Positions 43,194 through 51,159 of a stretch of 64,000 nucleotides of DNA are shown here, piece by piece. The position numbers were made by a program, and so were the translations under genes. The stretch spans positions 62,001 to 126,000 of the forward strand of contig JACRJX010000043.1 in assembly GCA_016235595.1 (NCBI GenBank), read 5' to 3'. The DNA is from Verrucomicrobiota bacterium (lineage in GTDB: Bacteria; Verrucomicrobiota; Verrucomicrobiia; CAIQCK01). The notes under the pieces are model-generated. The model saw only the letters and a program-made list of their open reading frames with translations. It was not told the DNA's origin and made no database searches. Position 1 is the stretch's first letter. Each line of letters opens with the position of its first letter.

Positions 43194-44201
43194 CTAGAGC
43201 TTGCGCAAGTGGATGTTGCCGGCGCTGGTCTTGAGCTCCAGCACAGGACCGCCGCCATTGATTTTCCCCTGGAGATGATGGCTCTTTTGCTCGCCATGCA
43301 CGGTCACGGGCAGGTCGACAGTCACGCGGCCCGCGCTGGTTCTGGCATCGAGATCAACGGCGAGAGCCCCGGAAAGGTCCACTCGAATGCTGCCGCCGGA
43401 AGAGCGCAACGAGCTGTTGCCTTTGGGTTGGACGGCAAAACGGGCAGAGACGGAGCCGCCAGAGGTGGACGCGTCAATCGTGCCGCCAACGTCGTCAATG
43501 GTGATGTTGCCGCCGGAAGTCTTTGCAACGACGTCGCCCTTGGCATGACGGATGGTAATCGAGCCGCCATGAGTCTGCGCAACCAAGCTGCCTTGGACTT
43601 CGCCGGCATCAATGCTTCCGCCGGATGTTCTCAAGTCCGCAGCCTCGGTCGCGCCGGCGAGCGCGACGTTCCCGCCCGAGGTTTTCGCCCACACCGGGCC
43701 TTGGATGCTGCCGATCTTGAGATTGCCACCGGAGGTCTCGACCTTCACCTTGCCGGTGAGGTCGGAAACCGTGATTGAACCTCCAGCCGTTTTGAGATCC
43801 ACGTTGTATTTCCTGGGCACGCTGATCATGAAGCGCACCTGGAGTTGATGACGCCACCCCTGCCAGAAATGACCGCCGCCTTTGTATCTGGCTGTAATCT
43901 CAACCTTGTCGCCCTGAGGGTTGAAAGTCAGTTCATGGTCCTGAAGCATCTCCTTCTCTTTCGCCTCGGTGGGGCCTTTGGCTTTGCGGACCACCTTGAC
44001 TTCGACGGTTCCGCCCTCAGTCGCCGCGACTTCAATGGAGCCGCGGTCAGCGTTGACTATGAGTTGCCCGCCGGTGCTTACGGCGAACGACTTCTCCACA
44101 CGATCTTCGGTCTCCGCATACGCAGCCGGGGAAGCCGAACAAATCAAAGCCCCGGCGAGAAACGCTGTGCTGGCAAGTTTGGCAATGGTCGTTGTCATCA
44201 T
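43194..44201 (-). CDS. Exported DUF4097 beta-solenoid protein
   Basis: The 335-residue protein has a signal peptide (residues 1-29, ending AAYAE) and a right-handed beta-solenoid built of about ten turns of about 20 residues, each with a T-(S/A)-GG-(N/S) corner: KTAGGSITV, ETSGGNLKI, KTSGGNVAL, RTSGGSIDA, QTHGGSITI, KTSGGNITI and so on. This is the DUF4097/adhesin-like family, thought to be surface or periplasmic. It is encoded upstream of the sigma operon on the same strand, with its own ECF-type promoter (44234-44261). MMT at the start allows two starts three bases apart. I regard it as a sigma target; its role in the envelope is unknown. Confidence 0.87.
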   Translation of the reverse strand: MMTTTIAKLASTAFLAGALICSASPAAYAETEDRVEKSFAVSTGGQLIVNADRGSIEVAATEGGTVEVKVVRKAKGPTEAKEKEMLQDHELTFNPQGDKVEITARYKGGGHFWQGWRHQLQVRFMISVPRKYNVDLKTAGGSITVSDLTGKVKVETSGGNLKIGSIQGPVWAKTSGGNVALAGATEAADLRTSGGSIDAGEVQGSLVAQTHGGSITIRHAKGDVVAKTSGGNITIDDVGGTIDASTSGGSVSARFAVQPKGNSSLRSSGGSIRVDLSGALAVDLDARTSAGRVTVDLPVTVHGEQKSHHLQGKINGGGPVLELKTSAGNIHLRKL

Positions 44202-44233
44202 AATCAGAATCCGGGTTTGTTTGTCACAGTGTC

Positions 44234-44261
44234 ATGACACGGCAGGCATGAACAAAGTTTC
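44234..44261 (-). promoter_or_regulatory. Putative ECF-type promoter of the DUF4097 gene
   Basis: On the minus strand GAAACTTT (44261-44254), 13 bases, GTGTCAT (44240-44234). The spacing and both elements equal those upstream of the sigma gene; the 13 spacer bases differ, so this is a conserved signal rather than a duplicated block. The start codon lies about 33 bases further on. GTGTCATGACAC around the -10 is a perfect palindrome. Confidence 0.75.
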
Positions 44262-44375
44262 AGAAAAACCATTGCGAGCAGGAGACTTTTGCGCGAGCCG
44301 CATGTGCCTGCGTCAGAAAGGCGTTACGCCCTCCCTCGGGGAGGCGTGACTGCAACCTTGGGAACGATAGTGTGG

Positions 44376-45284
44376 CTATGCCGCCGCCAGTGCGCGATTG
44401 ATCCGTTCGATGGCTTCGTCAATTTCGGCGGTGTTCTTGAAACCGATGACGACAGCGTGGATTTCCGGCTGGGACATGGCGAAGCGGATGGACTTCTCGC
44501 GATCCTCAGCGTTGGTGAAGTCGCCGTTGCCGATGATCTTCATGCCGATGACGCCGTGGCCCTTGGCGTGCATCTTCTTGATTTCCGTCATCACCGGGCT
44601 GACGCGGGTGGCGTCACTCGTGGCATTCCACTTTTCTTCCATTGTGTCCACAACGTGGCCCTGCGGGTTGATGCGGACCAGATGCACATCGGTCCAGTCG
44701 CACTCGGCGCCAGTCTTGAGCGCGGGCAGGCTATGGCAGGAAACGCCCTTGGCGCGGATCCATTTGCGCGATTTGGCCTCGTCGAAGCCGTCCATGATGC
44801 GTTTCCAGTCGTCGGTCCAACCGTGCTTGACCATGCAGTGGATGAGCATGGAGTCAATGTAGTCTGTGTTATAGACCTTGCGGTGCTTGTCAATGGCCGC
44901 GAGCACGTCCTCCGGCTTGCCGGGAATCTTGGACTGGAGGAAAATCTTCTCGCGTGGCAGGCCCTTGATGGCGTCGCCGACCCACTCGAATGTCTTGTAG
45001 TTCTGCGCGCAATCAACGTAGGTGATGCCGCGCTCGTGGGCGTAACGGATGAGTTTGTTGAACGTCTCCTGGCCGAGGTTGCGCTGGACGTTTCCGCCGT
45101 TGGAGCCTGCGCCGAAACCGAGCCGGCTGATCTTGAGTCCGGTCCTGCCAAGCGCGACCTGGTCGGTGGCCGTGCGCTTGGCCGCGCCCGCCGCGTGAAG
45201 CAACGATGGCGGCAACAAGGCGGCGCTGGCGATTGTGGCGGTGCGGTGGAGGAACTGGCGGCGGTTCATTCGGCTCGAGTACAT
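44376..45284 (-). CDS. Aldo/keto reductase with Tat-type signal
   Basis: The 302-residue protein has an N-terminal twin-arginine-like signal (MNRRQFLHRTATIASAALLP) and an aldo/keto reductase (alpha/beta)8 barrel: LGRTGLKISRLGFGAG at the start, the catalytic D-x3-Y in DCAQNYKTF, K in FLQSKIPGK and H in SMLIHCMV. The C-terminal half carries the NADP-binding loop. Such enzymes reduce aldehydes or ketones; Tat-exported forms occur widely in PVC bacteria. The ATG at 45284 has a GGAG eight bases upstream; the M six residues later is an alternative. It is about 70 bases downstream of the radical SAM gene on the same strand. Confidence 0.9.
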   Translation of the reverse strand: MYSSRMNRRQFLHRTATIASAALLPPSLLHAAGAAKRTATDQVALGRTGLKISRLGFGAGSNGGNVQRNLGQETFNKLIRYAHERGITYVDCAQNYKTFEWVGDAIKGLPREKIFLQSKIPGKPEDVLAAIDKHRKVYNTDYIDSMLIHCMVKHGWTDDWKRIMDGFDEAKSRKWIRAKGVSCHSLPALKTGAECDWTDVHLVRINPQGHVVDTMEEKWNATSDATRVSPVMTEIKKMHAKGHGVIGMKIIGNGDFTNAEDREKSIRFAMSQPEIHAVVIGFKNTAEIDEAIERINRALAAA

Positions 45285-45357
45285 GTCATGTCTCCGTTGC
45301 GTGGTTGATGATCTCGACGGCGCGGAATTCTACAGTGTGCATGGCAGCGAATCCATC

Positions 45358-46470
45358 TCAACCCACGGATGGCTTCTCATCGCGCAACTTCTTCGGTTGG
45401 TAAACGCAGAAGGGTTCCTCGGACATGTAGTTGCCGTCGGCGTGGTAGGCGCGGGCGCGGCAGCCGAGACAGATGCGCTTGAACTCGCAGCAGCCGCACT
45501 TGCCTTCGAGCTGGTCGGGGTCGCGCAGCCTGGCAAACAATTCCGATTTCTCCCAAATCTCGCGGATGGGCTGCCGGGTGACGTTGCCGGCGCTCAACGG
45601 CAGATAGCCGCATGGGAAGACCTCGCCCGTGTGCGACACAAAGCAGATGGAACTGCCAGCGAGGCAGCCTTTGGTCATCGCAGCCATGTCGTGGCGCGGC
45701 TTGTCGTGACCGTGGCCCGGCTCGACGCGGATGCCGTCGGCGACGGCGCGCTGGCGGACGACGCGGAAGTAATGCGGCGCGCACGTGGCCTTCACGTGCA
45801 TCTGGCGGAGCCGGCTTTTGTCGTAGAGCCAGTTCAGGACGCGCTCGTATTCCGCCGCGGGCAGCATGTTCGACTCGGCGATCTGCACGCCGCAGCCCAC
45901 CGGGACGAGCATGAATAGATGCAATGCGTCCGCGCCGAGTTCCAGTGCCGTGGCGTAAAGCGTTTCGATCTGATGGATGTTGTGGCGGGTGATCGTGCAG
46001 TTGATCTGCATGCTCATGCCGAGGCGCTTGAGGTTCCGAAAACCGCGCAGCGCCGCGGCGAGCGACCCGGGCTGGCGGCGGAAATCGTCGTGGGTTGTCT
46101 CGTCCGCGCCGTCAATGCTGATGGAGACGCGGCGAATGCCCGCGTCCACGATGCGCCTGGCCATGCACTCGTCAATGAGCGTGCCGTTGGTGGCGAGCGC
46201 CACGGGCAGGCCGAGGTCCCTCGCCTCGGTGGCGATCTGGAAAATGTCGGGCCGGAACAGCGGCTCGCCGCCGGAGAGCACGAGAATGGGTTTGGCGAAG
46301 CTTGCCAGCTGGCGAACGAACTGGAGCGCCTGCCCGGTCTGCATGTCGTTCTGCATGAGCTGCCGGGCGACGTCGAGGCGGCGGCAATGGATACACTCCA
46401 GATTGCAGCCGGCCGTCGTTTCCCAGAACAGCAGCCGTAGTTCGTTTTCGTTAGGCGATGCCTGATTCAT
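45358..46470 (-). CDS. Radical SAM/SPASM protein, NirJ/AhbD-like
   Basis: The 370-residue enzyme has the radical SAM CxxxCxxC motif at C22, C26 and C29 (TTAGCNLECIHCR), GGEPLFRPD for SAM binding, and a C-terminal SPASM-type region rich in cysteines (GCLAGSSICFVSHTG, GCCEFKRICLGCRARAY). The last block resembles the haem d1 protein NirJ and the alternative haem-synthesis enzyme AhbD, which act on porphyrin side chains. Other radical SAM peptide-modifying enzymes share this architecture, and no haem or denitrification gene is adjacent, so the substrate is uncertain. It is divergent from a CRP/FNR gene that carries a nonsense codon. The longer frame upstream (to 46593) lacks family residues. Confidence 0.82.
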   Translation of the reverse strand: MNQASPNENELRLLFWETTAGCNLECIHCRRLDVARQLMQNDMQTGQALQFVRQLASFAKPILVLSGGEPLFRPDIFQIATEARDLGLPVALATNGTLIDECMARRIVDAGIRRVSISIDGADETTHDDFRRQPGSLAAALRGFRNLKRLGMSMQINCTITRHNIHQIETLYATALELGADALHLFMLVPVGCGVQIAESNMLPAAEYERVLNWLYDKSRLRQMHVKATCAPHYFRVVRQRAVADGIRVEPGHGHDKPRHDMAAMTKGCLAGSSICFVSHTGEVFPCGYLPLSAGNVTRQPIREIWEKSELFARLRDPDQLEGKCGCCEFKRICLGCRARAYHADGNYMSEEPFCVYQPKKLRDEKPSVG

Positions 46471-46595
46471 CCATTTGCTCGATTGGGTTGACGTGGCGTT
46501 ACTATCGCTTGAAACACGCCCTTGTCCAGCGCGGGGTGAAGGCAGAGAATTTGATTTTCGCAGCGCGGACTTCGTGCTAAACGGTGCGGCCAACC

Positions 46596-47273
46596 ATGAA
46601 CCTCACCTATCTGCTGCGAAGCTGCCGGCTGTTCTCGGACCTGGAAGGCGCAGATTTGGACGCGGTGCAACGGATCGCCAGCTCGAAGGAATACCGTAAG
46701 GGTCAGGTCATTTTCAACGAAGGCGAACCGTAGCGCGGGTTTTTCCTTGTCGTGACCGGTTCGGCAAAGGTTTATCGCGTCGGGCCGGATGGGCGGGAGC
46801 GGGTCTTTCATGTCGTGCCGGCCGGCGAGGCGTTTGCGGAGGCCGCGATGTTCATGGAGGCGTATCCGGCGTCAGCCGAGGCGCTGACATCGCCCACGAC
46901 CGTGGTGGCGATCGACAAGAACGGCTTCAAGCAACTGCTGACGCGCGATCCGCGGCTGAGCTTCAGGATTATGGGCACGTTGGTGAAGTGGCTGGCCCGC
47001 ATGCGCGATGCGCTGACCGATCTGACGATGAAGGATGTGCCAGCGCGGTTCGCGAGCTACGTCTTGAGCCTGGCCATCGAGCCGGGCCAGCCGATCAAGG
47101 TTGGCGTCAGCAAGACGATGCTGGCGCAGATTCTCGGCACGACGAAAGAGACACTCTCGCGGCTGCTGCGCCGGCTGGCGGAACATCGTATCCTCACCTA
47201 CCGCGGCAACGTCATCCGCATCGTCAACCGCCCGCGCTTCCAGAAGATCGCGCGCGGCGACGAGAAGATCTGA
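46596..47273 (+). pseudogene. CRP/FNR family regulator with in-frame TAG (disrupted)
   Basis: The 226-codon frame from ATG 46596 encodes a CRP/FNR regulator: cyclic-nucleotide-like sensor domain (MNLTYLLRSCRLFSDL, KGQVIFNEGEP, then FFLVVTGSAKVYRV) and a C-terminal winged helix (TMLAQILGTTKETLSRLLRR). Codon 46 is TAG (46731-46733) between GEP and RGF, exactly where the family has a small residue, so the second part (from GTG 46752) has intact codon use but no sensor start. One substitution (for instance TCG to TAG) would explain it. The C-terminal HTH looks functional. It may be a recent mutation, a sequencing error, or a suppressed stop. It is divergent from the radical SAM gene it probably once regulated. 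Confidence 0.8.
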
Positions 47274-47314
47274 TCCTGCGGCCGCCGCACGGCGTCAACA
47301 CGAGGGCGAGTTCC

Positions 47315-48214
47315 TCAGATCTTCGCCTCGTCCCACTGCTTGCGGAGGCATTCGAATGCTTTCGGGACTTCCTCTTCGGGGTTGGTGCCTTTCTTGCAGC
47401 CGCACTCAAGGCTGCAAAAGTCCTGATAGCCGATTTGCTTCAAACCCTTGAAGCCTTCGACGAAACTGTGTGGCTCCTGGGCGGGCAGGATGCGATGGTC
47501 GCGCGTGGCAATGTGGACGTGGTGCAGCCATTTGCCGGCGGTGACGAACGCCTGCGTCTGGTCCGTCTCCTCCAGCGACATGTGGTAGAAGTCACCCATC
47601 ATGCAAATGCCCTTGTTGTTGAGCTTGTTGCAGATGGCGACGGCTTGTTCGAGCCGGTTGATGTAGAAGGTCTCCTTCTTGGTGAGCGGCTCCAACAGAA
47701 CGCGACTGCCGACCTTTTTCGCGTAATCGCCGATGGCGGGCAGGATATCGAACAGGATCTTGTCGAGTTCCTCCGGTTTGAGGTCGCTCTGCTTGTGGAA
47801 GCATGGGACGAAGATGACGCCGTTGGACTCCAGTTCGGCGGCGGTGTTGAGGGCGGACTTGATGGCCTCGATGCCGCCCTTGCGTTTCTCCAGATCGAGC
47901 GAGACGAGGTCACCCTTCTGCGAACCCCAGCAGAGCGCGGCGACCTTGATGCCGGTGCCTTTGAGTGTGTCTTTGATTTCCGCGAGGCGGTTGGCCGGAT
48001 TGCCTCCAAACTCGATGCCGACACAGCCATACTTCTGAAGGTTGGCGACCTTCTCCTTCAATGTCTTGCCGGGGATGCGGCCTTCCTGGCTGCAAAGTCT
48101 GAGGACGGCCGGTTTTCGAGCATGCCCAGCGGCCAGCGAAGGCAACGCGAATCCGGGCAAAGCGAGCGCGCCCGCGCCGACGAGGGTGTTCTTCAGAAAA
48201 GAGCGACGGTTCAT
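47315..48214 (-). CDS. Exported sugar phosphate isomerase/epimerase (hydroxypyruvate-isomerase-like TIM barrel)
   Basis: The 299-residue protein has a Tat-type signal (MNRRSFLKNTLVGAGALAL) and a xylose-isomerase-like TIM barrel: CVGIEFGGNPANRL, VIFVPCFHKQ, RVLLEPLTKKETFYINR, GICMMGDFYHMSLEETD, WLHHVHIATRDH and YQDFCSLECG. These hold the metal ligands Glu, Asp, His and Glu of the family. Hydroxypyruvate- or keto-sugar-isomerase activity is plausible. I placed the start at 48214 (MNRRSF) because it gives the complete Tat motif; 48229 is an alternative. It is not in an operon with clear partners. Confidence 0.85.
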   Translation of the reverse strand: MNRRSFLKNTLVGAGALALPGFALPSLAAGHARKPAVLRLCSQEGRIPGKTLKEKVANLQKYGCVGIEFGGNPANRLAEIKDTLKGTGIKVAALCWGSQKGDLVSLDLEKRKGGIEAIKSALNTAAELESNGVIFVPCFHKQSDLKPEELDKILFDILPAIGDYAKKVGSRVLLEPLTKKETFYINRLEQAVAICNKLNNKGICMMGDFYHMSLEETDQTQAFVTAGKWLHHVHIATRDHRILPAQEPHSFVEGFKGLKQIGYQDFCSLECGCKKGTNPEEEVPKAFECLRKQWDEAKI

Positions 48215-48356
48215 AAGCGAAATCTCCACGGTGTTAGGTTTCTTCCCGGCAGTTGGCCGGTGTTCATCACCGGCGCGTCGGCCGCAAATCCAGCATCAGT
48301 TAAATCTGACGGGTGCTCCAAAGTCAACCGATGGCGAGAGGGTTCTTCTCTCGTCG

Positions 48357-49472
48357 TCATCGGGTGCGCCACACCATGAACGCGCCGATGACCGTGAAGA
48401 TGCCGTCGGCCATCCAGACTGCAACGGTCGGGTCGAGTCTGCCGTGGTTTCCCAACTTCACACCGAGATAATAAAGGACGAAATAAAGCAGGAGGCGCCC
48501 CATGGCCGAAGCGACGCCCGCGAGCGCGCTGCGCCGGCTTGTGCCTGCGCCGAGCGGCAGGGCCATCAGGCAGGCAACGACACACGACCAGGGAGCCGCA
48601 TAACGCAGCTGAAGGCTGACGCGGAACTTGGACAACTCCTCTTTCGGGTGCAACTGCAGGTAGCGGCGCACCTGGCGAATGGTCATGAATTCCGGTTCTT
48701 TCTTGGAGAAGAGCATGATGTCTTCCGGCAGGTCGTTGATCGCCGGATCCTCCCACCGCGGATGGAACTTCTGGACAATGCCCCCGCCCTGCATGTTGTT
48801 CGCCGGGTAGGTGATGACCTTCACGTCCTGGAACAGCCAATGGTCGCCCACCCAGTAGGCGAAGCCGGCGTTGATGGCCTGTTCCGGCTGGCCGCGCGTC
48901 TGGCAGTGAAGGTCCACGTTCTCGGCCGACAGCGTCTTGGTGTTGAAAGCGCGGAACAACCATTTGCGTTCCTCACGGTTGTTCACGTAGGTGAGGTTGT
49001 GCATCGTGTAGGCGTCTGCCTCGCTGACCGAGCCGCGGCCGACCCTCGAGAGGGTTTTCTGCTGCTCCAGCAATTCCGAGGCCCGCTCGGCGGACGTCGG
49101 CACGAGCACTTCGTTGATCAAGAACAGGCCAATGCCCATCCCCAGCGCAGCCAGGAGCACTCCCACGCTGCTCCGCAGCAGGCTCTGGCCCGCAGCGCGC
49201 ATGGCCGTCAACTCGTTGTTCTTGGACATGGTGACGAGCGCGAAGACCAGACCGAAGAAAATCGACGCGGGCAGCGTCGCGGCGACCGCGCCCGGCAGGA
49301 TCAGCAGGTAATACAAAATGATCGTCAGCGTCGAGGAGCCACAATCAAGAAACTCGCGCAACGATTGAAACATGTCGAACACCACCTGCATCAGCACAAA
49401 CGCCAGCAGGCAGTAGCCGAACGCCGTCAGGAATTCCCGAAGGATATAGCGGTCCGTTAAAAGCACGACCAC
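48357..49472 (-). CDS. LptF/LptG family lipopolysaccharide export permease
   Basis: The 371-residue protein has the LptF/G layout: two N-terminal helices pairs (LREFLTAFGYCLLAFVLMQVV, TIILYYLLILPGAVAATLP, SVGVLLAALGMGIGLFLINE), a periplasmic beta-jellyroll of about 150 residues (YVNNREERKWLFRAFNTK) and a C-terminal pair of helices (PWSCVVACLMALPLGAGT, VWMADGIFTVIGAFMVW). The AIM region ELTAMRAAGQS is the coupling helix to LptB. It moves LPS from the inner membrane to the periplasmic bridge. Only one such gene is here; a partner LptF must lie elsewhere. The presence of it indicates a didermic, LPS-bearing cell. Confidence 0.9.
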   Translation of the reverse strand: MVVLLTDRYILREFLTAFGYCLLAFVLMQVVFDMFQSLREFLDCGSSTLTIILYYLLILPGAVAATLPASIFFGLVFALVTMSKNNELTAMRAAGQSLLRSSVGVLLAALGMGIGLFLINEVLVPTSAERASELLEQQKTLSRVGRGSVSEADAYTMHNLTYVNNREERKWLFRAFNTKTLSAENVDLHCQTRGQPEQAINAGFAYWVGDHWLFQDVKVITYPANNMQGGGIVQKFHPRWEDPAINDLPEDIMLFSKKEPEFMTIRQVRRYLQLHPKEELSKFRVSLQLRYAAPWSCVVACLMALPLGAGTSRRSALAGVASAMGRLLLYFVLYYLGVKLGNHGRLDPTVAVWMADGIFTVIGAFMVWRTR

Positions 49473-49635
49473 AGCCTAGCGGGAGAACGCTGGCGAGTGA
49501 AGAACGAAGAATAGCCGGGCGACGACCGGCGCAGGACAGCCCCGGCTTGCCTGCATCAAATCCATTGGCTCATGGCGACCCTTGCGTGTAGGTTACGTGC
49601 AGTCAATCTGAACCACTCAATATGGAGACCGCCTT

Positions 49636-50115
49636 ATGTCACAGAAAATGGTCATGACTCTGATCGCTCTGGTCGCGCTTTCGTTTGGCTGCGGCAAGAG
49701 TTCCACTTACGAAACCAAAGACGGCAAAGTGAAGGTCGAGGAGAAAAGCGGCCAGGCCACCTACGAGGTGACCACCAAGGAAGGCAAGCTCAAGATGGCG
49801 ACCGGTGACAAGGGAGTCGCCTTGCCCGACGACTTTCCGAAGGACGTGCCCATCTACAAAGGCGCCGTCGTGAAAATGGCCGCCTCACAAGGCAAGCAAC
49901 TTATCGTGCACCTCCACGTGGCCGCCTCTTTTACTGATGCCGGCAAGTTCTATCAGGATCAGTTGAAGAGCCAGGGATGGGAGATTGGCACCACCATGAA
50001 CATGGGAGACACGAGCATGGTCACGGCGAACAAGGCAGGCCGGCAGTGCTCGGTGGTTGCCGCCAAGCAGGACGACGGAGCCGTGATCCAAATCTCCGTC
50101 TCGACCGGGTCGTAA
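49636..50115 (+). CDS. Putative lipoprotein
   Basis: A 159-residue protein with a lipoprotein signal (lipobox LSFGC, Cys19) and a mature part that begins with a charged repeat-like stretch (YETKDGKVKVEEKSGQ, then ATYEVTTKEGKLKMATGD) followed by a small globular region (LPDDFPKDVPIYKGAV, FTDAGKFYQDQLKSQGWE). The second half resembles short domains found in other bacterial lipoproteins but I cannot name it. GAGACC lies before the ATG; the frame could start a few codons later. It stands alone between the LptG-like and a TIM-barrel gene. Confidence 0.7.
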   Translation: MSQKMVMTLIALVALSFGCGKSSTYETKDGKVKVEEKSGQATYEVTTKEGKLKMATGDKGVALPDDFPKDVPIYKGAVVKMAASQGKQLIVHLHVAASFTDAGKFYQDQLKSQGWEIGTTMNMGDTSMVTANKAGRQCSVVAAKQDDGAVIQISVSTGS

Positions 50116-50230
50116 GACCGTCACCGGCCTGCTGACCACGCCGCGCCACATCGCAGCATGCTGCGGATGCGTGGCAGAGCGGGTGTCCATATTCGTTCCG
50201 CAACGGGCTTGGAAGTCCGTCACACACCGC

Positions 50231-51079
50231 TCACAACGTCACGCCGCACTCTTTCGCGACGCCACGGATGTGTTCTGCCGCCGCGGTGTATTCTTCCGCC
50301 GTCTTCAGGTGCTCCAGCATCAACGGCACCTCCTGCGGCAGCGCGGCGAGACCTTTCAGGTATGCCCGATAGTCGAGCCGGCCGGTGCCTGCCCGTGTCT
50401 CGCGCAGCGTCACCAGCATTTCCGGCGTCATCGTCACGTCCTTCGCATGCGCGCTGACGATATGCGGACCGAGCTTGCGGATGCAGTCGTTGATGACGGC
50501 GGCGGTGTCGTAGTAGGCGCGCGGACAGTTGATGATGTTGGTCGCGTCCAGATGCACGCCAAACGCCGGCCGGTCCACGGCCTTGATGATCCTGAGATAG
50601 GCGTCGGGCGAGTCGGGCCACGCCCACTGCATCATCTCCAGGCAGAACTTCGCCCGCTTCGGCTTGACGGTGTCAATAATCCGCCGCGTGTTGGCGACGA
50701 CGAGGTCGAACGCCTTCTCGGTCAGGTCGTCGGGATGCGGTCCGGCTGGATGGTCCGGGCTGAACGAGCCGGAGTAGTCCACCGCGCAGAGCGCGCCAAG
50801 CCGGTCGGCCAGGTCGAGCCGCCCGATGATAAGGTTGATGTTCTTCTCACGCGTCGCTGTGTCGGGATGCATGGCGTTGCACCACGCGCCGACCTCGGCG
50901 ATGACGATGTCCTCTTTCGCAAACGCCTCGGCGACCTTTTTGAGATTGTCGCAGCTCGGATCGTCGAATGCCGGCCGCGGGCAATACGCCGCGCGATAGC
51001 CCAGCCGCCGGTGTTCGCGCGCCAGTTCCACGGGATCCTTTGATTTCAAAAAGACCGGGCCGCCGAATCGAATAGCCAT
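50231..51079 (-). CDS. Sugar phosphate isomerase/epimerase (TIM barrel)
   Basis: A 282-residue cytoplasmic TIM-barrel protein of the xylose-isomerase-like superfamily. Landmarks are RFGGPVFLKSKDP, LGYRAAYCPRPAFDD, RAKFCLEMMQWAWPDSPDAY, FGVHLDATNIINCPRAYY, HIVSAHAKDVTM and VPLMLEHLKTAEEY, covering the metal ligands. It has no signal peptide, unlike two of the other three paralogues here. It is encoded opposite ApbE and next to no clear partner; an isomerase role in carbohydrate breakdown is inferred from the family only. Confidence 0.87.
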   Translation of the reverse strand: MAIRFGGPVFLKSKDPVELAREHRRLGYRAAYCPRPAFDDPSCDNLKKVAEAFAKEDIVIAEVGAWCNAMHPDTATREKNINLIIGRLDLADRLGALCAVDYSGSFSPDHPAGPHPDDLTEKAFDLVVANTRRIIDTVKPKRAKFCLEMMQWAWPDSPDAYLRIIKAVDRPAFGVHLDATNIINCPRAYYDTAAVINDCIRKLGPHIVSAHAKDVTMTPEMLVTLRETRAGTGRLDYRAYLKGLAALPQEVPLMLEHLKTAEEYTAAAEHIRGVAKECGVTL

Positions 51080-51159
51080 GATATGTTCTCCTGTTTCTTG
51101 GCTGCGGTGGCGATTTCGCTCTTGCAGCGCAACGCCGGAAGTCGAAACTAAAGTCGCTC

